From contig JAFWLO010000005.1 of assembly GCA_017545595.1 (NCBI GenBank), positions 1-64,000 on the forward strand: a stretch of 64,000 nt of DNA. Reading direction: 5' to 3'. How positions within the stretch are numbered: the first letter of the stretch is position 1; every line of letters starts with the position of its first letter. Both the position numbers and the translations under genes were made by a program. The notes beneath the pieces were generated by a model, which did not search any database, was not told the origin of the DNA, and saw only the letters and a program-made list of their open reading frames with translations. Positions 1 through 9,491 of the stretch are shown piece after piece. Source of the stretch: Candidatus Saccharimonadota bacterium (GTDB lineage: Bacteria; Patescibacteriota; Saccharimonadia; Saccharimonadales; Saccharimonadaceae).

Positions 1-20
1 GGATCAAACTCTCCATTAAA
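1..20 (-). rRNA. 16S rRNA gene, 5' tip only
   Basis: The reverse complement of the first bases reads AGAGTTTGATCC, the universal start of bacterial 16S rRNA. The gene therefore runs off the left edge and only its first bases are inside. The exact mature 5' end is estimated. A strong promoter lies about 160 bases upstream. Confidence 0.85.
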
Positions 21-178
21 GACTTTTCGAAAATCTACTCAGTCGAAAATTTGAAACTTGTTCAACAAAAATGAACTGACGATGATTTGTGTATAAAATA
101 CACATAAATTGCACAACTAAATTGTTAACTAACTCTAAAGGTCTTCCCACTAACTCCTTGTTCCCTTAGACTTCCTTT

Positions 179-207
179 ATCTTATCTCGAAAAACTAAAA
201 GTGTCAA
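179..207 (-). promoter_or_regulatory. rRNA operon promoter
   Basis: On the minus strand TTGACA (202-207) is followed after exactly 17 bases by TAAGAT (179-184). This is a near-perfect sigma-70-type promoter pointing at the 16S gene, with a predicted start near 172 and a leader of about 150 bases. Nothing else in 21-260 looks coding. Confidence 0.8.
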
Positions 208-260
208 GGGATTTTTTCGACTTTTTTCACAATTTTTCGCCTCAATTTTAAAATCAACAA

Positions 261-286
261 AAAGTCGAGCCTTAAAGCTCGACTTT
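261..286 (-). terminator. rho-independent terminator of gyrA
   Basis: AAGTCGAGC and GCTCGACTT form a stem around a six-base loop, followed on the minus strand by a T-run. It lies just after the gyrA stop codon and isolates gyrBA from the rRNA operon. Confidence 0.8.
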
Positions 287-297
287 TCTATTATTTT

Positions 298-2847
298 CTA
301 CTCTTTTTCCTCTTCCGGAAGAACAATTCCTATTGAAGCGACCGTATCCCCATCCCCCATTTTCATTATTCTCACTCCTTGTGTTGCTCTTCCGAGTGTC
401 GGGATTTCCTTCATCGCCACTCTAATCGCCTGCCCCTTACTCGACATCATAATAACTTCTTTCGCCTCAGGGTCGAGCGTATGCACAGCTACAATCGGCC
501 CAGTCTTCGCTGTAACTGCTGCAATTCTAATCCCAACCCCACCTCGCTTATGTGACGGGAAATTCGAAGCAAGTGTCGCCTTCCCGTATCCATTCGCAGA
601 AATCACCAAAATCTTCTGTTTCGGATCGGTTATCACATCCATTCCAACAATCTCATCTTTCGGTCTCAATCTTGCCCCTCTCACTCCTCTAGCAGCGCGT
701 CCCATCACTCTAACGTCTTTCTCATTAAACCTAATCGCCTGCCCAGCCGAAGTAGAAATCACAATATCATTCTCCCCAGTCGTCCCCTGAACCCATTTCA
801 GTTCATCCCCCTCGTCAAGTTTAATCGCGACAAGCCCGTTCGAACGAATATTTAAGAAATCTTTTATCGCGGTTTTCTTAATAGTTCCCTTCTTTGTCGC
901 CATAAACAGATAGCCAGTTTCCTCCAGGCCGCTCCCCTGTTTGATTATCGCAGTAATCTTTTCTTCCGGATGCATAGAAAGCAAATTCACTGCCGCTGTT
1001 CCTTTTGCGCTAAGCGACGCTTGCGGAACTTCATACGCCTTTAGCCTATAAATTCTTCCCTGACTACTGAAGAATAGTAGATTATCATGCGAATTCGCCG
1101 TTACGATTTGCGCAATAACGTCTTCTTCTTTCGTCGTCATTCCACGCTTCCCTTTTCCGCCCCTATTTTGCTTACGGAAATCATTCTGAGAAACTCTCTT
1201 CATATAATTTTCCGCAGTAAGCAAAATAACACTCTCTTCTTCCGGAATCAGCTCCTCTTCCGCAAATTTCCCAACCTCGTGATTTATGATTTTACTTCGA
1301 CGCTCATCTCCATACTTAGCTTTTAACGCAATAAGTTCCTCTTTAATCACCCCCAAAATCTTCTGCTCGTCCGCAAGAAGTTCCTCGAGTCTCTGGATTA
1401 GCGCATGTAGTTCTCTGAGTTCTTCCTCAATCTTATCTCTTTCGAGTCCTTGAAGACGCCTCAGTTGCATCTGCAAAATTGCATTCGCCTGAATTTCAGA
1501 AAGCCCAAACTTCTCCATGAGTTGTTTATCCGCATCGTCATAACTTGAACGAATAACTTTAATTACCTCATCAATGTTATCAAGAGCAATCTTCAAGCCC
1601 TCAAGAATATGGGCACGTTCCTTCGCTTTCCTAAGTTCATATTCGCTTCGCCTTCTTACAACGATCTGTCTATGCTTAATAAATTCGCCCAGAATCTCCT
1701 TAAGCCCCAAAATCCTCGGTTGAATTCCATCAACAAGCGCAAGCATATTATAATGGAAAGTAGTCTGCAATGGTGTCAACTTAAAAAGCTGATTCAAAAT
1801 TTTCTTCGGGAAAGCATCTTTTTTAAGTTCAACAACAACTCTAACCTTTCCTCGAGCAGATTCATCCCTAGCATCCGCAATGTGATCAAGTTTTTTACTC
1901 AAAACAAGTTCACGAACCTTGTCAATAAATCCTTCTTTACTCATCCCATATGGGACTTCCGTAATAACAATGTTATAACGTCCATTTTTACGTTCTTCAA
2001 TGCTCGTTACAGCTCTAATCGTCACCGACCCCTTCCCCGTCGCATAAGCCTGCCTCATCGAAGCTCCCCCATAAACTTCCGCTCCAGTCGGAAAATCTGG
2101 CCCTTTTACGTACTTCATCAGCTCTTCAAGGGTGATTTCGGGATTATCAATCTGCGCCACAGTCGCATCAACTAACTCTCCCAAATTATGTGGCGGGATA
2201 TTTGTCGCCATCCCAACTGCAATCCCCATTTGCCCATTAAGAAGAATATTAGGCAATGCCGCCGGCAAAACAACTGGTTCTTGCTCGGTTCCATCAAAGT
2301 TATCTCTAAAATCAACTGTCTCTTTCTCTATGTCCGTCAAAAGCTCCGCTCCGACCTTATCCATTCTCGCCTCAGTATACCTCGAAGCCGCCGCTTCATC
2401 TCCGTCCATCGAGCCAAAATTCCCTTGCCCCTCAATCAAGGTGTATCTCATCTTCCACGGCTGAGCTAAATTCACCATAGCCATATAAATCGACGAATCT
2501 CCGTGCGGATGATACTTACCCATCACTTCCCCGACGATTCTTGCGGATTTTACCGTTGCGTGTGGAGCTTTCCAGCCGTTTTTATTCATGGCATACAAAA
2601 TACGCCTATTAACTGGCTTTAAACCATCTCTAACATCAGGGAGAGCCCTATCCACAATTACCGACATCGAATACTTCAAAAAGTATTCTTCCATAGTTGA
2701 CTCAACGTTTCTGTTCTCTATCCCCTTCAAAATTTCTTCTGTAACCCCTCCAGAAGGCTCTGTAAGCGATTTTGCGTCGTTAGCCAACTCAGACACGTCT
2801 TTTGCTTTTTCGTCGCTCAAATCGCCTTTATTTGCGTTTCCTGGCAT
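298..2847 (-). CDS. gyrA: DNA gyrase subunit A
   Basis: GyrA cuts and rejoins DNA in the A2B2 gyrase that introduces negative supercoils. The 849-aa product has an N-terminal extension of about 45 residues, the breakage-reunion domain with the catalytic tyrosine in AASRYTEA (near residue 157), a coiled-coil tower and a C-terminal beta-pinwheel. The GyrA-box-like stretch [10 protein letters not shown] supports gyrase rather than topoisomerase IV. In the quinolone region the equivalent of E. coli Ser83 is Ser, but the Asp87 position appears to be Met. It follows gyrB by 17 bases with a strong GGAGAGGAGG ribosome site, so the two form one operon. Confidence 0.96.
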   Translation of the reverse strand: MPGNANKGDLSDEKAKDVSELANDAKSLTEPSGGVTEEILKGIENRNVESTMEEYFLKYSMSVIVDRALPDVRDGLKPVNRRILYAMNKNGWKAPHATVKSARIVGEVMGKYHPHGDSSIYMAMVNLAQPWKMRYTLIEGQGNFGSMDGDEAAASRYTEARMDKVGAELLTDIEKETVDFRDNFDGTEQEPVVLPAALPNILLNGQMGIAVGMATNIPPHNLGELVDATVAQIDNPEITLEELMKYVKGPDFPTGAEVYGGASMRQAYATGKGSVTIRAVTSIEERKNGRYNIVITEVPYGMSKEGFIDKVRELVLSKKLDHIADARDESARGKVRVVVELKKDAFPKKILNQLFKLTPLQTTFHYNMLALVDGIQPRILGLKEILGEFIKHRQIVVRRRSEYELRKAKERAHILEGLKIALDNIDEVIKVIRSSYDDADKQLMEKFGLSEIQANAILQMQLRRLQGLERDKIEEELRELHALIQRLEELLADEQKILGVIKEELIALKAKYGDERRSKIINHEVGKFAEEELIPEEESVILLTAENYMKRVSQNDFRKQNRGGKGKRGMTTKEEDVIAQIVTANSHDNLLFFSSQGRIYRLKAYEVPQASLSAKGTAAVNLLSMHPEEKITAIIKQGSGLEETGYLFMATKKGTIKKTAIKDFLNIRSNGLVAIKLDEGDELKWVQGTTGENDIVISTSAGQAIRFNEKDVRVMGRAARGVRGARLRPKDEIVGMDVITDPKQKILVISANGYGKATLASNFPSHKRGGVGIRIAAVTAKTGPIVAVHTLDPEAKEVIMMSSKGQAIRVAMKEIPTLGRATQGVRIMKMGDGDTVASIGIVLPEEEKE

Positions 2848-2864
2848 TTTTTATCCTCCTCTCC

Positions 2865-4859
2865 TTAGAAATCCAGATCATCGAGATTAACTTTGCTTGC
2901 GCCTGCCTGTATAAAATTTTTGCGCAAATCGACCTGATCACCCATCAACTTAGCAAAAACCGCATCTGCCTTCTCGGCATCTTCTATATGAACTTGAACT
3001 AAAACCCTGTTCTCTGGATCCATAGTTGTCTCCCAGAGTTGCTTCGCATCCATTTCACCCAACCCCTTAAACCTCTGTTGCGCAGTATATCCAGCCTGCT
3101 TGAACCTCTCTTGAGACTCATCAATTTTTGAGCCATTTTTACGTTTTTCTTCAATTTTCTCTCTTAATTTATCCTCAAGAGCCTTTTCGTCATATAAATA
3201 ATCAATCTTCCTTCCATTCCCCGTTCCCTTAATAAGCCCAAAAAGGGGTGGCTTCGCAAGATAAACGTGTCCCTGCTCAATTACTTCAGGCATATATCGG
3301 AAAAAGAACGTCATAAGAAGCGTCGCAATATGCAGTCCATCAACATCCGCATCCGTCATAAATACAATCTTGTCATACCTCAGTCCTTTAATATCAAACT
3401 GTTCCCCAATCCCCACTCCGAGCCCCTTAATCAGCGAGACAAGTTCTTGATTAGCTAACATCTTATCAAGTCTTGCCCTCTCAGTATTGAGCACTTTTCC
3501 TCTGAGTGGCAAAATTGCTTGAATCTTTGGATTTCTTCCCTCTTTCGCAGACCCAGCCGCCGAATTACCCTCGACGATAAAGAGCTCACATTCGTTTCTA
3601 TCTCTAGACGAGCAATCCGCCAATTTTGAAGGCAAATTCAACCCATCAAACGCCCCCTTACGAATAACATTATCCCTTGCTGCTCTCGCCGCCTTCCTAG
3701 CTCTCGCTGCAAGCGTAGCCTTATTAACAATTTTCTTCGCAATTGACGGATTTTCCTCAAGATAATACCCGAAATACTCCGTCATTACCCTGTCAACGTA
3801 TCCCCTTATCTCCGGATTTCCAAGTTTATTCTTAGTCTGCCCTTCGAATTGTGGATCGGGTAATTTCACCAAGATAACCGCCGTCAACCCTTCTTTAATA
3901 TCATCCCCAGTTAGGTTGTCTTCCTTCTCTTTAAGAAGTCCATTTTTTCTCGCATAATCATTTATCGTTCTATTTAATCCTGTCCTAAACCCAACAACAT
4001 GCATCCCGCCGTCTGGAGTCAAAACGTTATTCGCAAACGGCTTCATGATTTCAGAAAAAGTATCGTTATACTGAACAGCAATTTCCACCTCAGAATTTTC
4101 TACCTTTTTTTCAACATAGAAAATATCATCAGAAAGAACTTCCTTTCCGTTATTTAATCTCTTAACATAGCTCTTAATTCCCCCTTCAAAATAAAACGAT
4201 TCTCTAGCCCCGTCTCTCTCATCATTTACCTCAATAAGAATCCCCTTCGTAAGGTACGCCTGATGTCGCGCATAATTCGATACCCAACCATAATCAAACG
4301 TCGTCGTTTCCTTAAAAATCGTCGGATCAGGATAAAAAGTAATAGAAGTTCCGCTTTCTCTAGGACTTCCTTTCGTCACCTCGAATTCCTTTGAAGTCTT
4401 CCCGACCTCAAATTCAATATGATGTGTTTTTCCCTCTCTATAAACTTCCGCTATCATCTTCGTAGAAAGGGCGTTAACAACCGAAGAACCGACTCCGTGT
4501 AATCCAGAAGAAACTTTATAACCGCCATCTCCGAACTTCCCCCCAGCATGAAGAACCGTAAGAACAGTTTCTAGTGTCGATTTTTTCGTCTTAGGATGTA
4601 TATCGACGGGAATTCCACGTCCATTGTCGTCAACCCTAACCCCACCATCGTTAAGAATCGTTATAGTAATCTTATTCGCATAACCAGCAATTGCCTCATC
4701 AATCGAGTTATCGGCTATTTCCTTTATCAAATGATGCAAACCGTCATATCCAGTCGAGCCAATATACATCCCCGGTCTAATTCTAACCGGCTCAAGCCCC
4801 TCAAGAACCCTAATTTCAGACGAATCATACTGCTCTACCCCGCTTTTATCTACTGGCAT
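2865..4859 (-). CDS. gyrB: DNA gyrase subunit B
   Basis: GyrB is the ATPase half of gyrase. The 664-aa product shows the GHKL ATP site (DEAIAGYA, NGRGIPVD, GLHGVGSSVVNALS), the transducer, and the TOPRIM metal site (EGNSAAGSAK and DADVDGLHI). Its length is typical of the short family form without the enterobacterial insert. It is first in the gyrB-gyrA operon and has its own promoter. A GAGG site sits five bases before ATG. ParE is the only close alternative, and the adjacent gyrase-type GyrA makes GyrB the better call. Confidence 0.95.
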   Translation of the reverse strand: MPVDKSGVEQYDSSEIRVLEGLEPVRIRPGMYIGSTGYDGLHHLIKEIADNSIDEAIAGYANKITITILNDGGVRVDDNGRGIPVDIHPKTKKSTLETVLTVLHAGGKFGDGGYKVSSGLHGVGSSVVNALSTKMIAEVYREGKTHHIEFEVGKTSKEFEVTKGSPRESGTSITFYPDPTIFKETTTFDYGWVSNYARHQAYLTKGILIEVNDERDGARESFYFEGGIKSYVKRLNNGKEVLSDDIFYVEKKVENSEVEIAVQYNDTFSEIMKPFANNVLTPDGGMHVVGFRTGLNRTINDYARKNGLLKEKEDNLTGDDIKEGLTAVILVKLPDPQFEGQTKNKLGNPEIRGYVDRVMTEYFGYYLEENPSIAKKIVNKATLAARARKAARAARDNVIRKGAFDGLNLPSKLADCSSRDRNECELFIVEGNSAAGSAKEGRNPKIQAILPLRGKVLNTERARLDKMLANQELVSLIKGLGVGIGEQFDIKGLRYDKIVFMTDADVDGLHIATLLMTFFFRYMPEVIEQGHVYLAKPPLFGLIKGTGNGRKIDYLYDEKALEDKLREKIEEKRKNGSKIDESQERFKQAGYTAQQRFKGLGEMDAKQLWETTMDPENRVLVQVHIEDAEKADAVFAKLMGDQVDLRKNFIQAGASKVNLDDLDF

Positions 4860-4892
4860 AAATTACCTCAAACTTAAAAAAATACCTCCCCT

Positions 4893-4921
4893 ATTATACC
4901 TATCATTCTCTATTTTTTCAA
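4893..4921 (-). promoter_or_regulatory. gyrBA promoter
   Basis: TTGAAA (4916-4921), 17 bases, TATAAT (4893-4898) on the minus strand. The predicted start near 4886 gives a leader of about 26 bases that carries the gyrB ribosome site. Confidence 0.75.
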
Positions 4922-4923
4922 GC

Positions 4924-7587
4924 CTAAACGCTATCGTTTTTAGATATCTCAGCCCTTTTCCTCATCCAAGCTTCAAGAAAATTCTCCTCTCTCTCAACCG
5001 AATCGTGCTTCCTATAAACTTTCTCCGCTCTTCCCTGAGCATTCTCTTCTCGTATCTCTTCCCCAATCGTATCTCTATCCTCACTAGATTTTTCACGCAC
5101 GCTCATTTGCTTCGAATTACTCGCTGCAAGTCTCTTATCAATTTCCGCTTCAATTTCCTTCCTCGGTCGTCCATACTTCGCCGCAGAATACATTTTCAAA
5201 CTCGAAAGCACCTCAGGATTTTCCGTCCCAAGCTTCGGCCAAGTCATCGTAAACGGAGCGCTCGGCATCCCGAACATCATCACTGTCGCAATCGCATTAT
5301 GATTCGGAGTTTTATGTAAATCTTCTGCCGTAAACGTCGGTGCAAACACCTTTTCGATAAGTTCTGCATCCGTAATTCCTAATCTACCCGCAATAATAGT
5401 CCCAACGTTCCCTAACACCCCTTCCCTAATCTTATCCGTGAGCTGTGTCATAAACTGATTTGCAACAATAAGGTTCAATCTAAACTTCCTTGCCTCTGAT
5501 AGAATGCTTTCGAAACTCTCTGTAGAAAAATTCTGAAACTCATCTACAAACAGACAAAAATCTTCTCTCGATTCTTCAGGGATATCTACTCTGCTCATCG
5601 CCGCTGCTTGGAACTTCATTACAAATATCATCCCGAGCAACTTCGAATTTACCTCCCCCATCTTTCCCTTACTCAAATTCACCAACAGAATCTTCTTATT
5701 ATCCATAATCTCGCGAATATTAAATCCGCTTTTTGTCTGCCCGAGAATATTTTTCATCATCGTATTCGACAAGAATGGTCCCCACTTCGAAGCAAACCAT
5801 GTAATCACTTCTCCGGCATCATTACTCTTCTGACTTGCCGGAAATTCTTTCGTCCAATAATCGTACACGCTTCTATCCGTAACATACTGCAACTTATTTC
5901 TCACAAATTCCGGATCAATAAAACACCTAGGAATATCAATAAAGGTCGCTCCATTTGGGTCACTCATCAAAAGAAGTGCCGCGTTCCTAAACATATGCTG
6001 TCCTCTCGGCCCGAAAAACCCTTGATTTGTTGGGTCATAAAGTGACTGCAACATATTTACCCCCTCCTGAACAATAAAATCTTTCTGGTCCTCCGTCTGG
6101 AACTCAAACATATTCATTCCAATCGGATTTTCCAAATCCCCTGGATCAAAATAAATTACGTCGTCAATCCTCTCTTTCGGGACCATCGACAAAAGTTCCT
6201 CAACAACATCCCCGTGCGGATCGATAAATGCAAACCCCCGCCCTGCCAGCATATCCTGATATGCTATATTCCTCATAAAAACCGATTTACCCATACCCGT
6301 AGAACCAATTACGTAGGTATGTCTTCTCCTATCTTCGACAGAAAGCCTAATTTCCTTCTTCTCTCCTCTAAATTCATTTACACCAATCAGCACTCCGTCA
6401 TCCACGAGTCTCGCTGGCCCTTCAACTTGTCTGGTCATCTGCCTCATCACCTGACTCGTCGGAATTGCATTCTGCTCCGGCAAATGAAATATACTCGCAA
6501 GCTCAACGCTGTTCAAAATATTTGTTCGATTTTCAAGCGGGAACGTCCTAAAAATATAATCCCGAACAAGTTTTTTATAGTCTTTTGCCGCCTCATACTT
6601 GAAACCATTGTATGTCGTCGAATTAAACTGAGAGAAAGCCGTAATCACCCCTCCAACCATAGCTTCAGCCTTCGCTCTCCCCGCTTCACTACTCCCAACT
6701 ACTCTAATCAGCGTCTCAAAAGCCGCATATTTCGTCTTATTTTCTATCACCTGCATTTCCTCTTGCTGTATGTTCGTCAAAACAGTTATTTCCTGCGACG
6801 ATTCTTTTTCTTTGGCAGTAAGAGGTTGCCACAAAAGCGCAAAAATTTGTTCAATTCCCGTAAAAATATTACTCAAATCATTCGTTTTTGTATGCGTTTG
6901 TTTACCTTCTTTTATATTTTTTACCCATTCTTCGGACTTACTAATCCACTCATTGTCCTTCGGTCTAACCATCACTTGTATTCCAATCCCATCCCCATCT
7001 TTCGTAGCCGAAAGAGCATTCAAAATCGCCAAACTTGCATCCCTCTTGGTGTCTTCGTATGTCGCAATCGGAAAAACATATTCTTTCGTAAGGGTTAATT
7101 CCCCTCCCGCAACCCCATTTATCTTTGCAGTCTTAGAAAATATATTCTCACGCTCAGTTTCCTCAACTCTCGCCGCCGGATATGCCGACAGAATCGCTTG
7201 CTTTACAGTTTCTGTCAAAACCGCCGGCACAACGGCAAAATATTTTACCATCCCGTCTTTTGCAACAATCTCAAAAGAAATATGTTTCTGACCATATATT
7301 TTCGCATTTTTACCCTTAGTAAGCGTCGAAGCAACGATAGAATACATTACTTGAGCCTGGGAAATAGCCTCATTCACAACATCTCTTTCATCTCTCCCGC
7401 CAGCCTGAATGTCGTCTGTACTCGGAGGAAGATGAATTAACATCGCAATCATCTTAAGCCCTCTTTCCGAATCCTTTATTTCTCTCAGCTTCTTTACGTA
7501 TGAAGCTCTAAAAATAATTGCAAGACCAACAATAACAAGAATAACAACCCCCAGAATCGCATATTTCGAATCAGCGATTAGCTCCAT
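4924..7587 (-). CDS. VirD4/TraD-like membrane ATPase
   Basis: A hexameric-type ATPase of the conjugative DNA-pumping/VirB4-TraD group that is common in CPR genomes; its substrate is unknown. One membrane helix lies near the N-terminus. Walker A GSTGMGKSV is near residue 430 and Walker B CLFVDEFQNF near 680. The charged C-terminus (about 70 residues) looks disordered. The open frame could begin at TTG 7611, but ATG 7587 has AGGG nine bases upstream and is preferred, giving 887 aa. It overlaps the preceding 85-aa gene, so the two are translationally coupled. No relaxase or other conjugation gene is nearby. A role in DNA or protein transfer is inference. Confidence 0.75.
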   Translation of the reverse strand: MELIADSKYAILGVVILVIVGLAIIFRASYVKKLREIKDSERGLKMIAMLIHLPPSTDDIQAGGRDERDVVNEAISQAQVMYSIVASTLTKGKNAKIYGQKHISFEIVAKDGMVKYFAVVPAVLTETVKQAILSAYPAARVEETERENIFSKTAKINGVAGGELTLTKEYVFPIATYEDTKRDASLAILNALSATKDGDGIGIQVMVRPKDNEWISKSEEWVKNIKEGKQTHTKTNDLSNIFTGIEQIFALLWQPLTAKEKESSQEITVLTNIQQEEMQVIENKTKYAAFETLIRVVGSSEAGRAKAEAMVGGVITAFSQFNSTTYNGFKYEAAKDYKKLVRDYIFRTFPLENRTNILNSVELASIFHLPEQNAIPTSQVMRQMTRQVEGPARLVDDGVLIGVNEFRGEKKEIRLSVEDRRRHTYVIGSTGMGKSVFMRNIAYQDMLAGRGFAFIDPHGDVVEELLSMVPKERIDDVIYFDPGDLENPIGMNMFEFQTEDQKDFIVQEGVNMLQSLYDPTNQGFFGPRGQHMFRNAALLLMSDPNGATFIDIPRCFIDPEFVRNKLQYVTDRSVYDYWTKEFPASQKSNDAGEVITWFASKWGPFLSNTMMKNILGQTKSGFNIREIMDNKKILLVNLSKGKMGEVNSKLLGMIFVMKFQAAAMSRVDIPEESREDFCLFVDEFQNFSTESFESILSEARKFRLNLIVANQFMTQLTDKIREGVLGNVGTIIAGRLGITDAELIEKVFAPTFTAEDLHKTPNHNAIATVMMFGMPSAPFTMTWPKLGTENPEVLSSLKMYSAAKYGRPRKEIEAEIDKRLAASNSKQMSVREKSSEDRDTIGEEIREENAQGRAEKVYRKHDSVEREENFLEAWMRKRAEISKNDSV

Positions 7588-7828
7588 CAAACCCATCCCT
7601 AACGCGCCCAAACGCCGTCAAAATTAACGTATCGCTCATATCCTGAACCTTCACGTTCAGCATATATGGATCATCATCATACAACTTTTCAATCCTTCGA
7701 ATTTCTTTAAGCCCCTCCCCCCCCATTTCCTTCTTTATCGAAGTCTTATCCCTCCCTAACGCATCCTCAAAAGAATTAGAGAGCTCTCGTTCCTCTATTT
7801 CAGTCAAAACATGATAATCATTCTGCAT
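7571..7828 (-). CDS. small protein upstream of the ATPase
   Basis: An 85-aa acidic soluble protein rich in Glu and Asp, with no family I recognise. Its stop (TGA) lies inside the start region of the downstream ATPase, so the pair is co-translated and probably functionally linked, perhaps as an adaptor. The start codon is exactly six bases after a -10 box (TAAAAT preceded by TGA), so the mRNA appears to be leaderless. Confidence 0.7.
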   Translation of the reverse strand: MQNDYHVLTEIEERELSNSFEDALGRDKTSIKKEMGGEGLKEIRRIEKLYDDDPYMLNVKVQDMSDTLILTAFGRVRDGFDGANR

Positions 7829-7834
7829 ACGTTT

Positions 7835-7843
7835 ATTTTATCA
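7835..7843 (-). promoter_or_regulatory. extended -10 promoter, leaderless start
   Basis: TGA-TAAAAT then AAACGT then ATG. Transcription would begin on the A of the start codon at 7828. Confidence 0.6.
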
Positions 7844-7845
7844 CA

Positions 7846-8208
7846 CTAAAGTCTTTTATGTACAAAAAAACAACCGACAAGAACAAAGACAATCAAAAGC
7901 CCAATCGTTACAATATTGACAGAAGAGGAAGGGTTAGCTATTAAAAGCATTAACGGCGCAAAAGCCAAAACTAAAGCATACGCGCAGGTTTTATTCTCAG
8001 AATAACTTCTGACAGACTTTTTATCTTTTAGTATCCTTTGAAAAATTTTTATCACATAATACATCAACGTAAATAAAATGATAAAAATCATTGTAAAAAA
8101 TACTAAAACACCTATAACACCCACACCCGTCGGTGTCGTAAAATTAAGCATAGCAAGAATCCCAATACAACTAACTATACTGAACAAAAGCATAATTCTA
8201 CCACGCAT
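7846..8208 (-). CDS. four-helix membrane protein, unknown
   Basis: A 120-aa protein with four predicted membrane helices arranged as two pairs around a basic loop (ILKDKKSVRSYSENK). I do not recognise the family. It lies 17 bases ahead of the 85-aa gene on the same strand, so read-through into the ATPase operon is possible. Its ATG at 8208 is six bases after TATAAT preceded by TGA, another leaderless arrangement, and no ribosome site is present. Confidence 0.65.
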   Translation of the reverse strand: MRGRIMLLFSIVSCIGILAMLNFTTPTGVGVIGVLVFFTMIFIILFTLMYYVIKIFQRILKDKKSVRSYSENKTCAYALVLAFAPLMLLIANPSSSVNIVTIGLLIVFVLVGCFFVHKRL

Positions 8209-8214
8209 GGCTAA

Positions 8215-8223
8215 ATTATATCA
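8215..8223 (-). promoter_or_regulatory. extended -10 promoter, leaderless start
   Basis: TGA-TATAAT, then TTAGCC, then the ATG at 8208. The -10 element is perfect and its distance puts the start of transcription on the start codon. Confidence 0.7.
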
Positions 8224-8229
8224 TATTTA

Positions 8230-8530
8230 GCCATAAGAAGTATAGTTCCCCACAAGTAAAACTATGGGCGAAAAACGGGAGGTTATCCGGTAAAAATAAC
8301 ATTACTATAGACCGCAACCTTTATCCCGCTTCTCGTCGCTTGACCGCTCCACATAGTGGAGCATGTCACGATTCTTCCCTCTCACATTTCAGTTCTGTTT
8401 ATTTATAAGGTGCTAACCGAAATTCGGAAGAACGCGCTTCGTAAATTGACGAAGCTCTAGGTAATTCCTACTTTGTAATTTATGGCTAGAAATTACCTTT
8501 TCGCGCCATCAACTTATTTATACTTCATTT
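8230..8530. ncRNA. candidate structured RNA, strand unknown
   Basis: About 300 bases without a usable reading frame but full of inverted repeats: a GCTCCAC/GTGGAGC stem nested in CGTGAC/GTCAAGCGACG, GCTTCGT/ACGAAGC, CCGAA/TTCGG, and GGTAATT/AATTACC. None matches a riboswitch, SRP RNA or other family I know. Strand and function are open. Confidence 0.35.
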
Positions 8531-8626
8531 CTACCTTTTGTTTTATATGTTTATTTTTGTCTTTCGACTCTTTCATAATAGCATAAGAATCATAAAAATT
8601 CAAGAATTTGTTCAAATTTTTTACAG

Positions 8627-8690
8627 TATTTTTTACAACAATATGCATATTCTCCCCTATTATCTGAACAAAAAATAATGTTGTAAATTT
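8627..8690. repeat. TTGTAAA-type repeat cluster
   Basis: TTTTACAACA (8631-8640) and TGTTGTAAAT (8679-8688) form an inverted repeat. Related TGTAAAA boxes lie at 8612-8624 and near 8745, just before the promoter at 8769. A 19-base stretch (8627-8645) is identical to 10710-10728 inside comM on the other strand. This could be an operator array. Confidence 0.4.
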
Positions 8691-8768
8691 TACACACTCA
8701 GACTTTTAGCCGAATTTTTCCACATTTTCTTCTCAATAAAAATTGTAAAAAATTTATGCAAAAAAGTG

Positions 8769-8797
8769 TTGACATAAGCGTTTCGGTGCGATATTAT
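8769..8797 (+). promoter_or_regulatory. strong promoter for a short transcript
   Basis: TTGACA (8769-8774), 17 bases, TATTAT (8792-8797). The next plus-strand feature is a terminator about 80 bases later. Confidence 0.7.
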
Positions 8798-8803
8798 TAT
8801 ATT

Positions 8804-8912
8804 AGCTTTTGAATAAATAAATTACTCAAAAGCCAAAAACAAACATTTTAGCCAAAAATAACTCCACACTCTACACAAAGACCGGTTTTCCTCGCAGTTG
8901 CCGGTCTTTTTT
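8804..8912 (+). ncRNA. candidate small RNA of about 110 nt
   Basis: It lies between a consensus promoter and a rho-independent terminator and contains no plausible open frame. The first half can fold through GCTTTTGA/TCAAAAGC and the second is the terminator stem. Its identity is unknown. Confidence 0.5.
8877..8912 (+). terminator. terminator of the small RNA
   Basis: AAGACCGG and CCGGTCTT form the stem, followed by six T. Confidence 0.75.
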
Positions 8913-8995
8913 CTACTCTTCGGTTTTACTCCTTCTTCCCTGTTGTTATCGTAAATATCGCCATCGAGTATTCCTTCCTAGCTATCACACACAAC

Positions 8996-9020
8996 AAAAA
9001 AACACCCTCTCTAGGATGTT
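8996..9020 (-). terminator. tmRNA terminator
   Basis: On the minus strand AACATCCT pairs with AGGGTGTT and is followed by a T-run, 30 bases beyond the tmRNA CCA end. Confidence 0.75.
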
Positions 9021-9049
9021 CAATTATTTTACTCAATTTCAACTTATCA

Positions 9050-9408
9050 TGGTGGAGCTGCCGGATACTGCCTCCGGGTCCAAATCATCACTTGGATACC
9101 AATCTACGCAAGTAGTTCCTTGTTTTATCTCGGCAAAACCCCAAAAGCTACAAGTAACAAAACTCTTGAGCGCCATGACTAACTTTTCTAATTCCCTAGC
9201 GTCACCTAGAAAACCCTATTTCCGTTCTATGATAATCCAAACCCTACGGAAACTCAGATTCAGACCAGCCTATAATAATAAATTAGGCATAAGCAGGCAT
9301 GTAAGCAACACGCCTTGCAACAGTGTTTTTAGCACTTATTCAACACTTACGGTGTTTAATCGTTACGCATGATATCTGTAAATGACCTGTCTAAGCTTTG
9401 TCAGCCCC
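9050..9408 (-). ncRNA. ssrA: tmRNA
   Basis: Transfer-messenger RNA rescues stalled ribosomes and tags the unfinished protein. The 5' end GGGGCTGACAAAGC pairs with the 3' CAGCTCC of a tRNA-like half that ends in an encoded CCA. An internal reading frame ends in TAA and would encode approximately AKNTVARRVAYMPAYA, so the C-terminus is AYA rather than the usual LAA or similar. The resume codon is inferred from the frame. An open frame on the opposite strand here is an artefact. Confidence 0.9.
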
Positions 9409-9456
9409 AACTGAGATAATTTTAACACACCTTACCTTAAAAATCCAGTTTTAACC

Positions 9457-9485
9457 TTGAACTTTAATAGTTCTTGTCCTATTCT
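9457..9485 (+). promoter_or_regulatory. comM promoter, leaderless
   Basis: TTGAAC, 17 bases, TATTCT, then six bases to the ATG at 9492. The predicted transcription start coincides with the start codon. Confidence 0.65.
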
Positions 9486-9491
9486 ATAGAT

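Noticed and set aside
298-4859. Reassigned UGA code as in SR1/Gracilibacteria
   Set aside because: TGA ends several genes with sensible lengths and UGA is absent inside conserved proteins.
8340-8400. SRP RNA or known riboswitch in the block before tmRNA
   Set aside because: The GGAAGGAAGCAG core of SRP and the conserved boxes of the TPP, FMN, cobalamin, SAM and purine switches were not found.
9016-9372. 118-aa open frame on the plus strand
   Set aside because: It is antisense to tmRNA, whose ends and tag frame are clear.
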